A DNA stretch of 64,000 nt from Opisthocomus hoazin (Eukaryota; Chordata; Aves; Opisthocomiformes; Opisthocomidae): assembly GCF_030867145.1 (NCBI RefSeq), contig NC_134428.1:7068001-7132000 (forward strand), read 5' to 3'. This document shows, in pieces, positions 11,587 through 26,500 of the stretch (position 1 is the stretch's first letter; each line of letters begins with the position of its first letter). Below the pieces are notes generated by a model. It saw only the letters and a program-made list of their open reading frames with translations, had not been told where the DNA came from and did no database searches. The position numbers were made by a program, and so were the translations under genes.

Positions 11587-14500
11587 CTAAACCAAGCAGA
11601 CAGACAGCGGAGTTACACGTATTGCGAGAAGAATGCGTGAGCCTCCAAGAATATGAGAACTTTCCCAAAAATACAGGCTCTCCAGACCATTAGAAACAAT
11701 ACAGAGAACGCACTGCTGTACTGCGGAACGAAAGCACCAGTGTGTTGTAAAAGCACAATAACATCTTAAAAACAGCAAAACCGCTATTCTCACAGTAAAG
11801 AGCACAATGCGGATTGTGGAGAGCCTGCTCTACATTTGTCTAAGGAGAAGGCACGGCAGAATAACTTCTACCAGATCTGTTTACTGCTCCTAAAGAGAAC
11901 TTATTTTAAAGACCTCCCTCAAATCTACGTGTTTTACCAGGGCGAGCACGAGTTGAAGCCCAAGATACAACCACCCACATCTTTTCAAACTTTAAATACA
12001 GAAACCATGGTATTCATACTGGAGGTGGACATTCCATTAAGAAAACAGTGCTGGTCATTTTTCAGATTCAACCTTTTGTTTCACAGTGCACATTTTTGTA
12101 CGTTATTTCCCCGAAATAAACCACCGCGTTTGTTACTAGCAAGAACTCTTCACAATGACAACAGTTTGCTTCGATTCACTTTTCCATTGTTACCCAGATG
12201 GTGATTTCCACTGGATACCAGCATTCTAATACCTCATTGCCACGCACAACCCCCTATTTCAAATACCTGTATTTCTGCAGCAGTTAGTAACTGTTGATCA
12301 AGCAGTCTTACCCTCATCTCTCAAGGTAAAGCGACCCATCTGAGGGAAATCTTTGAACGTCTCAAGGCAGATGGTTCCTGCTGTCCTTAAACGGGCAATG
12401 CATACTTGATCTTGTTTCACAAAACGGGGCCGTGTCTTACTTTTTTCTCCTGTTTTTTTGTCTACCAAGCAGATTAAGGCCTGTATAAGAAAAAAAAAAT
12501 AATAGCTGTGAGTGCTAAAACAAAGGTTATTTTTTCTTTACAAACAAAACTGAAGTGGTCTAAGAAAGCAAATACTTTGAAATAAATAAAAAACCCTCCC
12601 AGCTGCTAAGATTCAGTGCACGAGAGAGTCAATCGCGACTTACAGATCTCTTCAGCAAGCTTATGCTAACAGTGACCGCACTGACCCAGGGTTCGTCAGC
12701 TGCTCTACAGAGGTACGTCAGGACAGAACTCCTCACCTCGACAAGTGGGTTGTCTATGTTCACACCACAGCTCAACAGCACACTTACTGTTATCTCAACT
12801 TCTTCAATGCAGGTGTGGATGTGCAGCACAGCATTATAACCTGGGCAGATAATGGATTTGTGCTCAATTATCACTATCTGCAAAACAATTAAAAATAAGT
12901 GCATTTTTCCTCATTTCAATTATAAAAGAGCAAAGAATAACCAATTACAGAACTGTATTAAAATTCATAGTTGAACAATACACACACAACAAATTTTTGT
13001 GAATGAGACAAAATTTGTGATTAAGTTGTTTATAATATGAAAGTATAAAATTGAAGAATGGCCCGACAAGATCTTGCTTTCACGATTACAGGTATCTAAA
13101 ACAACCTTGAGAAGCCATGTTCAAAACCTCAAATTAACGACGTCAGAGTGTTAGGTGTGTATGTTATTGTCAATATAGACATATGATAGTGAATAAGAAA
13201 TCTGAACTGAACCTTCAAACCACTGAAGTTCAGATTTGGTGAAACACAAGCAAAATATTTCAATGCTTTTTACCCATCTATACAGCAATTAAATGCTAGT
13301 TATTCTACCTGGGCATCAAATGTGCGTCCAGAATGACACAGGTTGTTGGGGTCACAGAGAATAAATCCTGGAAGGATCTCTTCCTCTTCAATTCCCTTCA
13401 GTCTGATCTTTAGATTTTCACCTGGGGCTACCGAATCAGTTTCTACATCATCAGAAAGGATTCCAAGAACTTCCACGTTGTGCTTAAAGAAAGCAAAAAT
13501 GCAGTTTTCTATTGTGAATATTTTAGTCTGGTATAAAAGCATTTTAATACAACAGGATTTCAATAAATTCCATTAGAGTTTAAATTCATTATAGGCAGTT
13601 CTGCAAGCTTCAGAACATTTAAAGTATTGGAATGATGAGTTACTAATAGTTAAAAGAGCATATCTTGTCAAGTATCTTTTAATGTAATTCTATAGTATAT
13701 ATTCAATGGAACACAAATTTCAAAAAAATCCACTATTTCTCAAAGTGAAATGAGGTTAAAACTTCTAAAGAGATGAGCAATACAATGGATGCGTATTATC
13801 CAAGAAGAATACAAAAGCCACATTGTGTATAGACTCATTGCTTTCAAAGTATAACAGTCTGAATATTAACGCAATCCAGGAAATGCTAGAATCCCCAAGT
13901 TCTACAAGATTTTCTGGAGAAGATGATAAAAATACCAAATGTGTGTTAATGAATGCTCTCCAGGCAAACACCAAAATGTATCTCCTAACGTTCCTGTATG
14001 TTGTAACCCCTCTTCTGATTTTTCCATCTTTACACAGTAACTAGATACCAACAGAAAATAAATATTTGAAAGGCAGAAAAGTTTAAAAAGGAGCAGTTTC
14101 AGAAAGAGGTCTATTGTTCTGTTAGTTTTTTTTCTGTTCTGAAGTTTTAGTTCAATCCTCGTTAGCTGGCAAAGTAACTGGAAATACAAACTTTCAGTAA
14201 GCTGTAGATTTATTGTACATTTTGGTATTGAGACATTTCCTAGCAAGCTACCTCAGCCTACACAATTAGAAAAAGTGGGTCAGCTTAAATCAAAGTGACA
14301 TGAATAGATAAAAATAAAATTTCTGAACTGTTTTTGTAAGAAACCAATGGAAACACACCCCGCCACTAGCTGAGTACACTATGCTCATCCGCTGCCTCTC
14401 CCCAGCTATGTTTTCATGTCCTTCAGTTTTATATTTTCTCATTCTTCAGGGCAGCAGAATGGCTCCAAAGTGACCTTACATTATGGAACAGCTACCTACC

Positions 14501-17500
14501 TGCACAATCAACCTATTCTTAACTAAAGCAAACGTTAGCTCTTTCGCTGCAACACACCGTGTACTGTTCGCATCCTTTAAGTTTTTTCCGATTTCCCTTT
14601 GGAGAAGGGAAAAGGAAAAAAAAAGGAAAAAAAGAAGGAAGATTTTGAGCAGTATTAACCCACATCAGGAAAAAAGTTCCGTGGGCCTACTGTATAAATG
14701 CAAAGTAAAACACAGTTCAAATAAACTATGATGATTTGTAGCCCAGCAACTGAGTTTACTATGGACGGACAACCCGAGTTGCGAGTGCTAAGGAAGCAAA
14801 CTACCCCCCCCCCCCCCCACACCCTGGAAACATCACCCATGTAAAACATGGAAGCTTAGTTGTGTTCAACTGAGCAGTAGAGAATTTTCTCATTTGAAAT
14901 AATGAGTATCTTCAAGAATCAAGCTCTTTTTTAGGGTAGTTACTTTTTTTTTTTTTTTTTTTTTTGTATCTAAACCTTACCATACCTTGTTTGGCATCAT
15001 CACAAGCTGTTGTCCTTTGCAAATAGAGCCCGACTCCAGCTTCCCAAGGACCACAGTGCCCATATCCTTCACAAAAAGAAATTATTACATAAAAATTGAA
15101 AACATTTTTCTGAAGGGTCTGCTCTATTTATGATTCAACTCTAAGTATGACGACTCAAGCCTATCAAGTTACTTAGCACTGCTACACTTAATGTTTTGGA
15201 AACTGTTCTGATGAAAGATTACAGATTTTAAGAGTCTCATGTAATGCCGAAATTACTTACTTCCCCTCCCCACCTCTCTTCTACAGTTGGAAATGTAGAC
15301 ATATCAAAGAAAAAAGATATGCTCTAAAAATACAGTAAATAGTCCATTTACTGCTTTCTGGAAACAGTCCATTTATACTTTCAATCCTATTATTCTAATT
15401 TGTACCTTATATTTATCCACAATTGGCAGCCTGATTGGTCCATCAACTGACCGGTTGAAGTTTGGCAAATTATCCAGGTATGGAATAAATGGTAATCCAC
15501 TAAAAGAGCAGAAGGCATTTGTTTCAATTTCGTGAGCACCCTTCTATTTAAAAGTTACTTAGAATTGATAAATGCAGTCCAACAAAAGGAAGGATTTTCC
15601 TTCCGTCATCATTAAGAACAGTGACCTCTAAGACAGTCAAATCTTTATCGTAACATCCCGTCATTAGTGTCCGTTTTACTCCAGCTAACACATTAATACC
15701 CAGGAAGTGCACAGAGTTTTTAAGCTACGTTACAGGCATATTTTGCACAAGTTAGCTATTCCTTTGAGAGTCTTGCTAGAAGTGCAATACGTTTTGGAAA
15801 TACAAAATCAGAAGCTAGGTCCAAACATGATTTTCATTAATGTGTTTTAACTGCCATGAACAATACTGGAAAACGTGACATCCACTGAGGGACAGGGCTT
15901 GTCACTAATTGCAACACAGCTTCAAGCATGCTGTTCCCATCAAACAACTACTCACTCTAGCAACGTCAACTGCAGCAGCACTGGACACAAGGGCTCGTAT
16001 GGCACTCAAACTCACAAAGCCAAAGAATTCTCCTGATACCGTTACGGAGTCTGCTAACGTTAATCCTCTGTAGCTAGAAAACGCTTTTACTTGGCTCACT
16101 GCATGGATGTGTCCCTGCTGCCCTGACTGTATTTCCTCAAGCACGTTAGAACACAGCCACAATCTACCATGCTATACTTCCTCCTAGCCTCACTGTAGCA
16201 TTTACGTGTACTGAAATACAGAAGATACGCAAGTAGGTCAATTTAAGATACATACATGTACCAAGGACAGAATTCTGACTGTTCTTTAAGGTTTGCTCCA
16301 GTCAGTCCTGAGCAGGGCATGAAATGAATATCCTTCTTGGGATTGAAACCAACTTTCTTCAAAAATGGCACCAGTTTCTCTTTACATTCCTCATATCTAT
16401 TAAAACGAAAAGTAGATCAAGGTAAGTTTTAATTATTCCACCATGACATAATACCGTGCTTTAAAAAAAACAACAAGAAGCCCACAGACATTTAATTTTC
16501 ATCAGTTATTCTGTGAGCAGCAAGCAAACCTAATAAAGCTCTGTGGCCCATCTGCAGCTTCTCCCCAATCTTCCACACAACTTGGTATCATCTGTTCCCC
16601 CTCGCTACTCTGCTCCGTAAAGCATCAACAGTTTTCTCCGTGCACCTCAATTACTGGGCTGGGTAAGCAGCAGCATCTGCTGTATCTGCTTTCAGAGCAA
16701 GAGATCCAGGCCAAGAGAGCAGGACGGCCCAAGCAGACAGCTGCTGAGGTCATGCTGCAGGCGTTCGCTTGAGCGGTGGTTTGGTCTCCTCCAAAGACCT
16801 AATGCTATTTGTTTCTGTTACACTTCTTCCCCCGGTGCCAGCTGAACTCAGTAACGTCAGCAGGTCGGGGCAGGACCAAGACAGCACCCTCGGGCATGCC
16901 TTATTCTCTGAGTAAACTAGGCTGGCGTTGTAAGGCCGCATAGTCCCTCACAGCTTTCCACACAAACTTTCACTATTCTTGCCAGCACAGCAAGTTTTCC
17001 GACAACTCTTCTTATTATGCTGTAGAAAACCACATCCCCTCATTACTAAAGTATCTCTAGGGAAGGCTAAGTTACACTTTTTAGCATCCAGCTTAAAAGG
17101 AGCGAGAAGACAGACGTGACAGAAGCCATAAAAAGACCTAAGTTTTGACACTTAGGAAAATTAAAACGCTTCAGTAACATTCGAGCTTTAAGGCAGAAAA
17201 TAACAACTTTATCCTTTATATTTGTTATTTAAATACTACATATTGACTTTCTAGTTATTTTTATCTAGCCTATCTCCTTGCAAGATTCCCTCCCTCCTTG
17301 GACCATAATCATGAACCACTTTAATACATTATTTACTTCTTCAATTCAGCTTATCATAAAAGTGCAACTCCAAATAATACAGGGCGAACACCTAAGTGAA
17401 CAGGATAATGCTGTTCTCACCAAATCTGAGCTAGCAGTTGCGCAGAAACGTATCCAAGCAATCAAGAACCTGGCAAACTAAATGACCGAGAACAGTCGCT

Positions 17501-20500
17501 TGCTTTCAGGTTCAGTGCAAAGTTTCCAAGTCAGCAATTAAGCTATGTTAGAATGCACCAATTTGCTAGATATGGCTGCACGGATCCAAACAGCTGAAAG
17601 CGACTGTTTTACAGGTTTAGATCCCTGTTTTAGTGTGGAACTTCCAGCTTCGTGGAGAGGCACTGTCCTAGGCACTGTGCTTGTGTTTTTCCTGCAATTT
17701 TGGTAACTTCTATCTTTAGTCCACCAGTCTACCATTCTTTCAGCAAAAACAGAATGCAAAAAACTATTTTAGTTAGGAATTCTTTTACTTCAGTATCTTT
17801 AAATCAAGACTGATTTTTAAAAATATTAAACTCACCTTTCATTACTCCAGTTTACAGTTGGATCATCCATTTTATTAATAAGAACTATTAAATGTTTTAC
17901 ACCTGCTGTTTTTGCTAACATGGCATGTTCTCTTGTTTGTCCACCTTTCTCAAATCCAGTTTCAAACTCTCCTTTTCTTGCAGAAATAACCTAATTAAAA
18001 ATATACATTTTAATAAAAAGTTCTGCAATTCTCTCACCAGAACAATCGACAATGGGTAATACTGCCTTATTCAAAAATAACTGAGTACTCAAAACCGTTA
18101 TAAAGCTTTCAAAACGCACTGGTATATCCTCAATATTACCCATTAGTTTCTGTACTAACATATATAAAAATCACATGACACCTGTAGACCATTTTATGAA
18201 GCTGTTAAGTTACTCCAAAAACCACTCAACGTGGTAGACTTAAGATTTGAAAAGCTTCCCCACTGTAACTAACCAAAAGAGTAAACAAGCAAACAAAAAA
18301 AAAAAAAATCAAAAGCTTAATTCTACAGTATATCGAAAATACAAGAATCTGATTTGTCCTTACCAGCACAGCAAGATCAGCTTGAGAAGCCCCACCAATC
18401 ATATTTGGAACAAAGCTCTTATGTCCAGGAGCATCTAGAATAGTGAAGTGTTTCTTCTCAGTTTCAAAATAGGCACGACCCACTTCTACTGTTTTACCTT
18501 TGTCTCGTTCTTCTTGGTTTGTGTCTAAGGCCCATGAAAGGTACCTAAAAAAACAACCAACCCAAATATTCTATTTTTGTATCAATTTTTACTAGATTTA
18601 TGTATGGCGATTTGTTCATCATAAAGTCTTCTTTTTCTGCTCAACTGTTCTCACCACCTCAGCACGACTGAACTGGAGCACTTCCACGACCAATGGTGAG
18701 TTCCTATTGCACGTTTTGTGTACACACAGCGAGCTGCAGCTCCCCGCGCCAGCTCTCCTCCACATACCTAGAAGCACACATTTCTAAAGAAGTGATTTTC
18801 AGTTACTAAGTTCTCCAAGCACGATCTAACCCCAAATACATTAAACTTTGCCTCAGTTTGAAAAACACCTCTGGATCAAATACAAAACAAGCCCCCTTAC
18901 TCAGCATAATTAACTAAAAAAAAAAATTAGTTCCCATTTGCACATATTCATAATTATGAGAACTACTATTACAAGTTCTCTTTTATCTGCACATATTAAG
19001 CAGAAGTTGGCTATGAAATAGACGCCACCTTTATTCACCCTATCTTTGATATTCTGATCACATCAACCGTTGTCCCCTCCCATTTATACTTTATCCCATC
19101 GGCCACTGACAAGTTAGATTGAAGTTAGACAGATGAACTGAAATTTAAAAAAAAAAAAATATTATCTGGCTCCTTCAGGTTTTGTGAAAATCGGCGAATA
19201 GAGAGGAAAAAAATGAATACTATCACTAAGGAGAAGAAAAGTAGCAATAACTAAACTGAACTGGCTTAACATACCAATATTTTTCACCATTAACAGCAGC
19301 TTACAAAGACCTTTAGCTTGTCTTTTGCATTGACTGGATAATGTCTGAGGAGACACTGCTAACTCAGCTGACCAGTGATGAGGGAGGGAGCATCAGGGAC
19401 TAATCAATACAAAGATGCCCTTTCCCGCTCAAGAGGTTCCTGAGTCAGAGAAAGCACTAAACATCATGAATTATGGATACATAGTCGGTCTTCCCCAGGT
19501 AGTAGCTGGTTGTTACTGATCGAGATCTAGATAGCACTCTAGACAGCTTTTGGTTTGTAACTGTATGTGTGCTCCTACGTGTCATAATCCACCACGGCCT
19601 GTGTTTCTGTAAGGTTTCAGCCAAGCCAAAGGTCGGGTTTTACCCAGCTAACCAGAGTTAAGCAGGAATTCAGGAGTGGTAGCTGGATGGAAAGTCATTT
19701 TTGCACATAGGGCTTTCTAGGGAAAGTAGCATTTCTGACTGAAATGTCAACTCTGCACTACAGGGTGGAATTTTCTGAATCACAAAGTAAAGCTGCTGCA
19801 ATTTAGAGACTCTCAACACATGAGGTGAGCTAACAAGATCTTCGATAATGACACAGAGGTACATCATACTTTGTTGTGTATCATGACATATTTTAAAGAA
19901 TAAAAATAGCATTCAAGGAGGCACTTCCTGCAACTCACTCTCTAAAAGAGGAGGGGGAAGGGAAAATCTGTTTTTCATGCTGTCCATAGTTTTTGAGGAA
20001 GGTCCTGAAATATTTATCACCGTGGTCAACTCCCAACAGTGGGGTGATGCTTGCTTGATAGAAAGAATGTACGTCACCCTTTCCATCCCCGCCTCTCACA
20101 TATAAAACAATTAGTTCAGGTCAATGCCCGCCCCTTCAGCATTCCATTGCTGCTCTGCCCCTGAGGAAGTCTTTAGCTGCTCCTTTTCCAGAGCCCTTCG
20201 AATACTTATCTTCCTCCACCACAGCCAAAAAATTGGAAGCTTCCAAAAAGAAAAACCAATTTTCCAGGAGTTGTTTGAAAGAGGAAGCAGGCTGCTATAT
20301 GTGCTGCATATACACAGACGCACACACAAAACCAAAAACCAACCAAAAGACAACAACAAAACCCAAAATAAACAGGAGGCCTGTAAAAAATCCACACATG
20401 ACAGCAGCCTCTTCTTGTCTGGAGGAAGCTTAAAAACTGCAGACCCTATCTATTTTTGTATTTTTGTATAAAAATGAGTGGCAGCCAAAACTATTCACTC

Positions 20501-23500
20501 ACTCTCTCCTCATGCCTGCCAAACTAACAGCTTTTATCTCTGTCCCTTCGATACCTGTCTGCTGTTTACAGGTGAAAGACATACAGACAGAATGAAGTCA
20601 AGAGCAGCTGAGAAAAGTGTCTGCTTTGTACTCCTTTTTACCAACTAGCTTTACCCAAGCATTGCAGTAGCAGAACCTGTTGCCATGTGAATTGCACCAT
20701 TGCATATAGTTTCAGTTAAAGACGTACTGGAGGAAAATAAGATTCTTCCCCCCACACCTGAAACCCATTCCAGCAGGAGGCCAGTGCTACAGGGACAGAC
20801 TAAGAAAAGTTTCCCATTTTCATCACAGTGCAAAGAGAAAAGCACACTTATCTTCACTAAGTCCATACCATGTTTCTCTGTTTTTTTCTTTAGCTTCTCT
20901 TTCGTATTTTTCAAGTGTTCTTTTGTCAACCATTCCTGTCAAATACCTAAGAAGGGGGGGAAGTGCAATGTTATGTAAGCAGAAACATAGCTCCAAATAG
21001 TTAAATACTTATACAATCTCTACAGATTATTTTGAAAAACTGGCACAGCCCGATGTGAGCAGCAGTGGAATTTCTTCTCCACAAAAAGCCACACCGTTAT
21101 CTGATATGTCAAAGTATACCAGTACCACTTTAGCAGAAGTACGAGGAATGTCTTGTTTTAAGCCTAATCGTAAAATGCTCTGCAGAGGCAAGTTCTGAAA
21201 AGGAACTACATCTGTTAAGATTGTTTCTGAGGCTAATCTAATATTTCAAAGTTAAGAAAAAAATGTGCTAGGAGAATTTTTCACACCCCCCTCCCACATT
21301 TCTGAACTGCAAAGAAAATTAGTGTTGGTTTCATTCTTTTTAGATAGAATAATGAAAATATTTTAAGAGAGATTTTTAAGTTATGAAAAGAAGTGAGTAG
21401 CGTACAGTTTCATTATATTAAAACTTTCCTATTTTTCCCTCAGATATTTCTACCTGATCTTCTAATAACATGAATCTATGTAGTTTATAAGGAAAATTAA
21501 CGATAACAGCAAATAAAGGGTTAATGACAAAGCTGGTACAAGCACCAGATTTCCTCCCCGTCCCCTCACAACAAAGGGATACTCTGCAAAAATGAAAGAC
21601 CACAAAAAGCTTTAGGAACATAACACATCGATAGGAGTATTAAGAACAGCCATCTCCTTGTACAAGAATACTGGGACACATCAGATAATAAAATGCTAAT
21701 TTGCTCTAGTAAGAACTACAAGGTTAAATGTAGCATGACAATTCCAACATTCCAGTTTGGTCAAAACAAAACAAGATGAAAATGCCTAGACAAAGACCTC
21801 CCACTTTTGCTGAGAATATTATTTTAAAATCGCAGAAATACTTTGCATCAGCAGGACAGCATTTATTTCTTCATGCACTATTTTCCATTTCTTGTTTTTT
21901 TACAAATTAAGATCCAGCTGCATTTATTTACCTTTGTCTCATAAAACAGATACCGTTTCTCACACAGACTTCAAAGATTAGCTATAATAATTTCATATTC
22001 TGAAATCAAAATATGCCTGACAGTGACACCAGGGAATATGGATATTAAAATTTTTGTTTAATCTTCATAAAAGGACGAGGTTTAACAAATGGTATAAAGC
22101 AGTTTCAACTAGCATTTTAAAATGAAAAACAGTCATGTTCTAAGACAAGAATTAATTTTTTTTATTTAATAATGTATGCTTTCGCATAGTTGTTTCCATT
22201 AAGGAAGTGAAACTCCTATAGCTATAAGATCAGATCTGCTGGAATTAAGAAATACCAAAGACAATAAGTAACTAAATTGACAGGGAGTGTAACGTTTTAT
22301 TATAAAAATATTAATATATGCTGATTAAAGCCACAAGAATATTACTAATTTTACTTAATGTATTTTTAATCCACAAGAACAGCAAGTCTAAAAATTTTAT
22401 TTAAGTGTCCTTACATTATTTGTCCTCCAATAGTTGACTTGCCAGCATCTAAAAAGAAAAAAAATTAAGTCATTCACCATTTAAACCAAAATCTTAGAAA
22501 AAGGAGAAAACAATTATGAATAAGGTAATTAATTTATTTCCAAATACATATTTTATAATTGTAATCTAAGTTTTTTGAAGCATCTCTCAGCTTCCTTTGT
22601 TTCCATAACAATTCATTGTCTACTAAATTACACTGAATTTTGAAAATTCTGCTTTCATACATATAAACTTGGCATTATCCATAACAAAAAAACCCTCAGC
22701 AAGCAGCAATCCAACAAAAGAGTGGGAAGCTCTTGCAAAAGCCCCTTCCGTGCTTCCTTTCTCCCTTGTCCCTAACGTCTGTAGGCTGCTCTTCAATTTT
22801 AGGATGTACCTCTGCCCACTGCCTCTTTACTTTTCCATTCTGAATTTATCCAAAGACTAAGTTATGGTACTTTTAAGGTGGTAAGAGATTGTACAAATGA
22901 AAATAGAGAATTTACTGGAAAACTCATGATTCAATAACTCTTCTGTACATCTGACATCACTTAAGATTTTTCTGAAGCTTGTTGAAACTATTCGATGAGG
23001 ACAGCTTGCTATAAATGCTTTTTTTAACCCTGAAGTACGTTAATCTATTTTTATAGCTCTACAATTTTAAATATTTTGAACAATAATTTTTGAATTTAAT
23101 AACAATTAATAAGAACCCTCCGAAGATATTTTTTAAAAAAGCAGAAAAGCAGCACTGCTTTGCTATTTTGTTCTTTGGATCATAAACGTCACTTAAGCAC
23201 TCAATAGAGCAGGTACTTGAGAAATCATGAACACAGACGCTGTTGTGTCCCAGGAGAACACAGAGACTTTATCCTTGGCACTCTACCCCTGAAAGACCTT
23301 CTTTAAGTTTTTTAATTTTTCCAGAGCAGTTTCATCAGAATCAACGCGCCTATTAACCTCAAGACAAGGTGAATACACACATCCCTACAAAGAGCAGGAT
23401 TAACACCTAATCCCTCGAGTTCTAGATAACACATAACACAAAGATCCAATTACTTCACATTTACTTCCAACTTACCTACGTGCCCAATGAATACTACATT

Positions 23501-26500
23501 TACGTGCTCTTTTTTAGGAGCACCTGGTGGTGCTACAACAGATTTCGGTTTTGGTATTTCCTCCTCTTCTTCCATCATTTCCTGAGTGTTTTCTTCAGAA
23601 GGCCCTGCATCCCCTGCGGGACCACCTCCTAGCTCCGCCTCACTTGTTTCTTCTTTGTGGTCCCATGACTCTTCGGGGGACATTTCTGTCTCTCCATTTT
23701 CCACTAAAAATTAACCAGTTAGATATATTCAAATAGATAATGAAATTAAAAGCAATGACTACCGAGAAAAGCCCCTGCCCCAAACATCAATCAAAAGACT
23801 TCAACTATCCAGTCAGTTAATGTCTTCCTATATAAAAATGGGTAACTGCTGCTTTTTTCTTAAATGGTTATTACTGGGAGATTTTAAACTACCCTGTGTG
23901 CTGACATAGGAAAACTATGATTCACAGGAATTAAGACTTCTGTTCTAACAGGGCAACAATTTTGCAAGGAAAAAACAAATCTGAAGATCCGCTCAGACCA
24001 TCATGCTGGTCTGAATCCACAGACAGACACACGCTACCATATGTTTAGCAAGTAAAGGAGATGGATAATGGTTTAAGTTCTCTCACAAGCCATACAAATA
24101 GAAGGAGAAAGATAAAATTTCCAGGTCCTGACTGCTCATATTACTGATCACTTTAATGTTTTTTTGTTAACCGCCATTTCACACATACTAGTGGGACTAT
24201 TCTGCAATATGAAACTATTTTTTAATAAAGCACTGATGCTTTTTCAGTGTCCAAGTGATCCAACTGGATCTGTCAATGCATACTAGTGTTCAATTACCTC
24301 TTTCCTAATCCAAGCATAAAAACACAATGAAAATTAGTGAGGACCAAAAATGCAAAGGCTCAGTAAGGTATTCTTCAGTTTTGTTTCCAATGATTCATCA
24401 AAAGCACTATAGTAGTATTTTATAGCACTGTCACAGTGAAATGGAACAATTCTCATCTTACCAACAGATTCTGAAATTTCCATGTTAACAGCAGCATTTG
24501 AACCTAGGGGAAGGAGGAAAAAAAAAAAAAGAAAAAAGGAATATTTACCATGATATTTACCATAATATTTACACATATTTACCATGATAGTACCAAGAAC
24601 AAAGAAAAACGAAGTGCCTAAATTAATAAAAGGATAGTTTGGATGTTTGGGCACTTGCCAATGCTATTTAATATACAGATTCAATTAAAAAAATTTTGGT
24701 TCATGCAAGCTTTACGACCTTCAACAAACCACTTGGTCTTTATGTGCCTTGTTCGACTGGCTATAAAATTGTAAATAACCACAGATAACCACACCGCCTT
24801 ACATAGTATGAGGATAAGGAGAAGGAAGATTGGAAAAGGTTCACAGAGATTTTTAAAAAAGAGATTCTTTGCAATGTTTATTTAATGCAGCTGCGTCGTG
24901 TACTGCTGGAACACAAAACCAGTTACCTTCACAAGAGGCTGTCTGCTCCTCCGGAGACGTCTCGACAGCTGTGCCTGCAGAGAAAAAAGTTTAGCTTTTA
25001 AAATACACTGATGTAACCAATATCCATACTGAGGCATAAAAGATCGTCTCCCAGCTTTACCGCAAGAAGCATGTTTAAGAAAAAACACGCCCCCCCGCCC
25101 CCCCCCCCCCCCCGGAAAACAGTACTAAATATAGCCTCCAAGCACAAATACTTCTAAAGAATACTGCCTAAAAGTTGAGAAAATAACACACCAGTTCCAA
25201 AAACGGTTCCGTTTCCACCCCCCACCCCCCCCGATGTGGAAGGATGCAAGTTTTCAAGGAAAAAAAATTTTCTATAGATAGTATTTTACCTGCCCATCCT
25301 TTTTGGGCATGCTGGCTATTTTAACTGTCAGTATCTACCTGGCATTTACAAATGTCAAACCAGTTTCAGTGTATCCAGAGAAACAACGCACATGTGGTGT
25401 CACAACTGTACAGAACGCTTCTGCCCGCTCCAGCTTACAGCCATACCTACGATGCCTCTGCGCCTCAACTTCATGCAAGCTTCGAGTAGACAATGGAAAC
25501 AAGCTATTAAGAATAAATTCTTAAGATCTTCTGTAGTTATTAGGGTCAACAGACGACAAACTCATTCATACTCCGGGTAAGTCTGCCAGACCTCTTGAAC
25601 ACCGTCACACTGCCGCATTACTCGGACGGCAATCTCACCAGTCGCGTGCATATCAAAGCCACAGGTATGTTTTTTGGATAGATCACTCAACCTTTTCATG
25701 TGCTAAACCATGCCACCAAACTATATGCTGCGGTATAACTAATTATTACACCTACAAGAGTGATGTGTTCCAATTAACAGTCGCACCATTTGATGTTTTG
25801 GGACATTACTCCACATGATCAAGAGGCCTTCTATAATTATCCCTAAAACCTTAACCTATTTAGTTTTCTCTTGGTATAAATTCAACTTCATAATTCTTTG
25901 AAACAAGTTCATTATCTTACTTTTTTCAGCCACATACCAAATTCTTACCCTCTACTTAGCTGCACTTCAGCTCTCCTTCAGTCCCACTATGAAAACACAG
26001 ATCCTACAGCATTGCTTGCTCTATCTGCACGGTGGGACTTAAAGGTGAAACAAATTCCCTCAAAAGAACAAGACCACGCAGAGAAGGACCTGATTCTCAG
26101 CCTCTCTGCTCTCGCGCTGTTTGCGTGTTCACTGCCTACAAGCCAGAGCAGTGCTGCAAACGCCGGAGCAGGGCCAGAGAGAGAAGCCTGGCGGCAGGGC
26201 GAACACGGGTCACGGCCGGCACCCAGCAGCACACGGTGGAGGGGCACAGCAGCGCGGATGGGGACGGCTCCCAGCCCGGCTCCCTGCACTCCTCTGCTGC
26301 ATCACACACAGCCCCCACCACAGCGTCCCAAAAACACGGGAAGAGAATGATTTAATACAGTAAGTAAAAGCATACGAACAGAATACCTCGAGATTCCTTG
26401 TAAGAAATGACAGACTACTCCCCTTTGAGAGCTGGAAAAAGCTCAGCTCAGCGCATTCATGAGTGTGGTAAGCAGGTGGCATGGAATCTAGGTATGTACC

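Noticed and set aside
17278-17481. 67-codon plus-strand frame in GSPT1 intron 8
   Set aside because: No domain, no splice support and normal length for chance in AT-rich intron sequence.
18226-18483. Minus frame of 85 codons containing [16 protein letters not shown] as a separate small protein
   Set aside because: It is GSPT1 exon 7 read through its donor into intron 7; the real exon ends at 18364.
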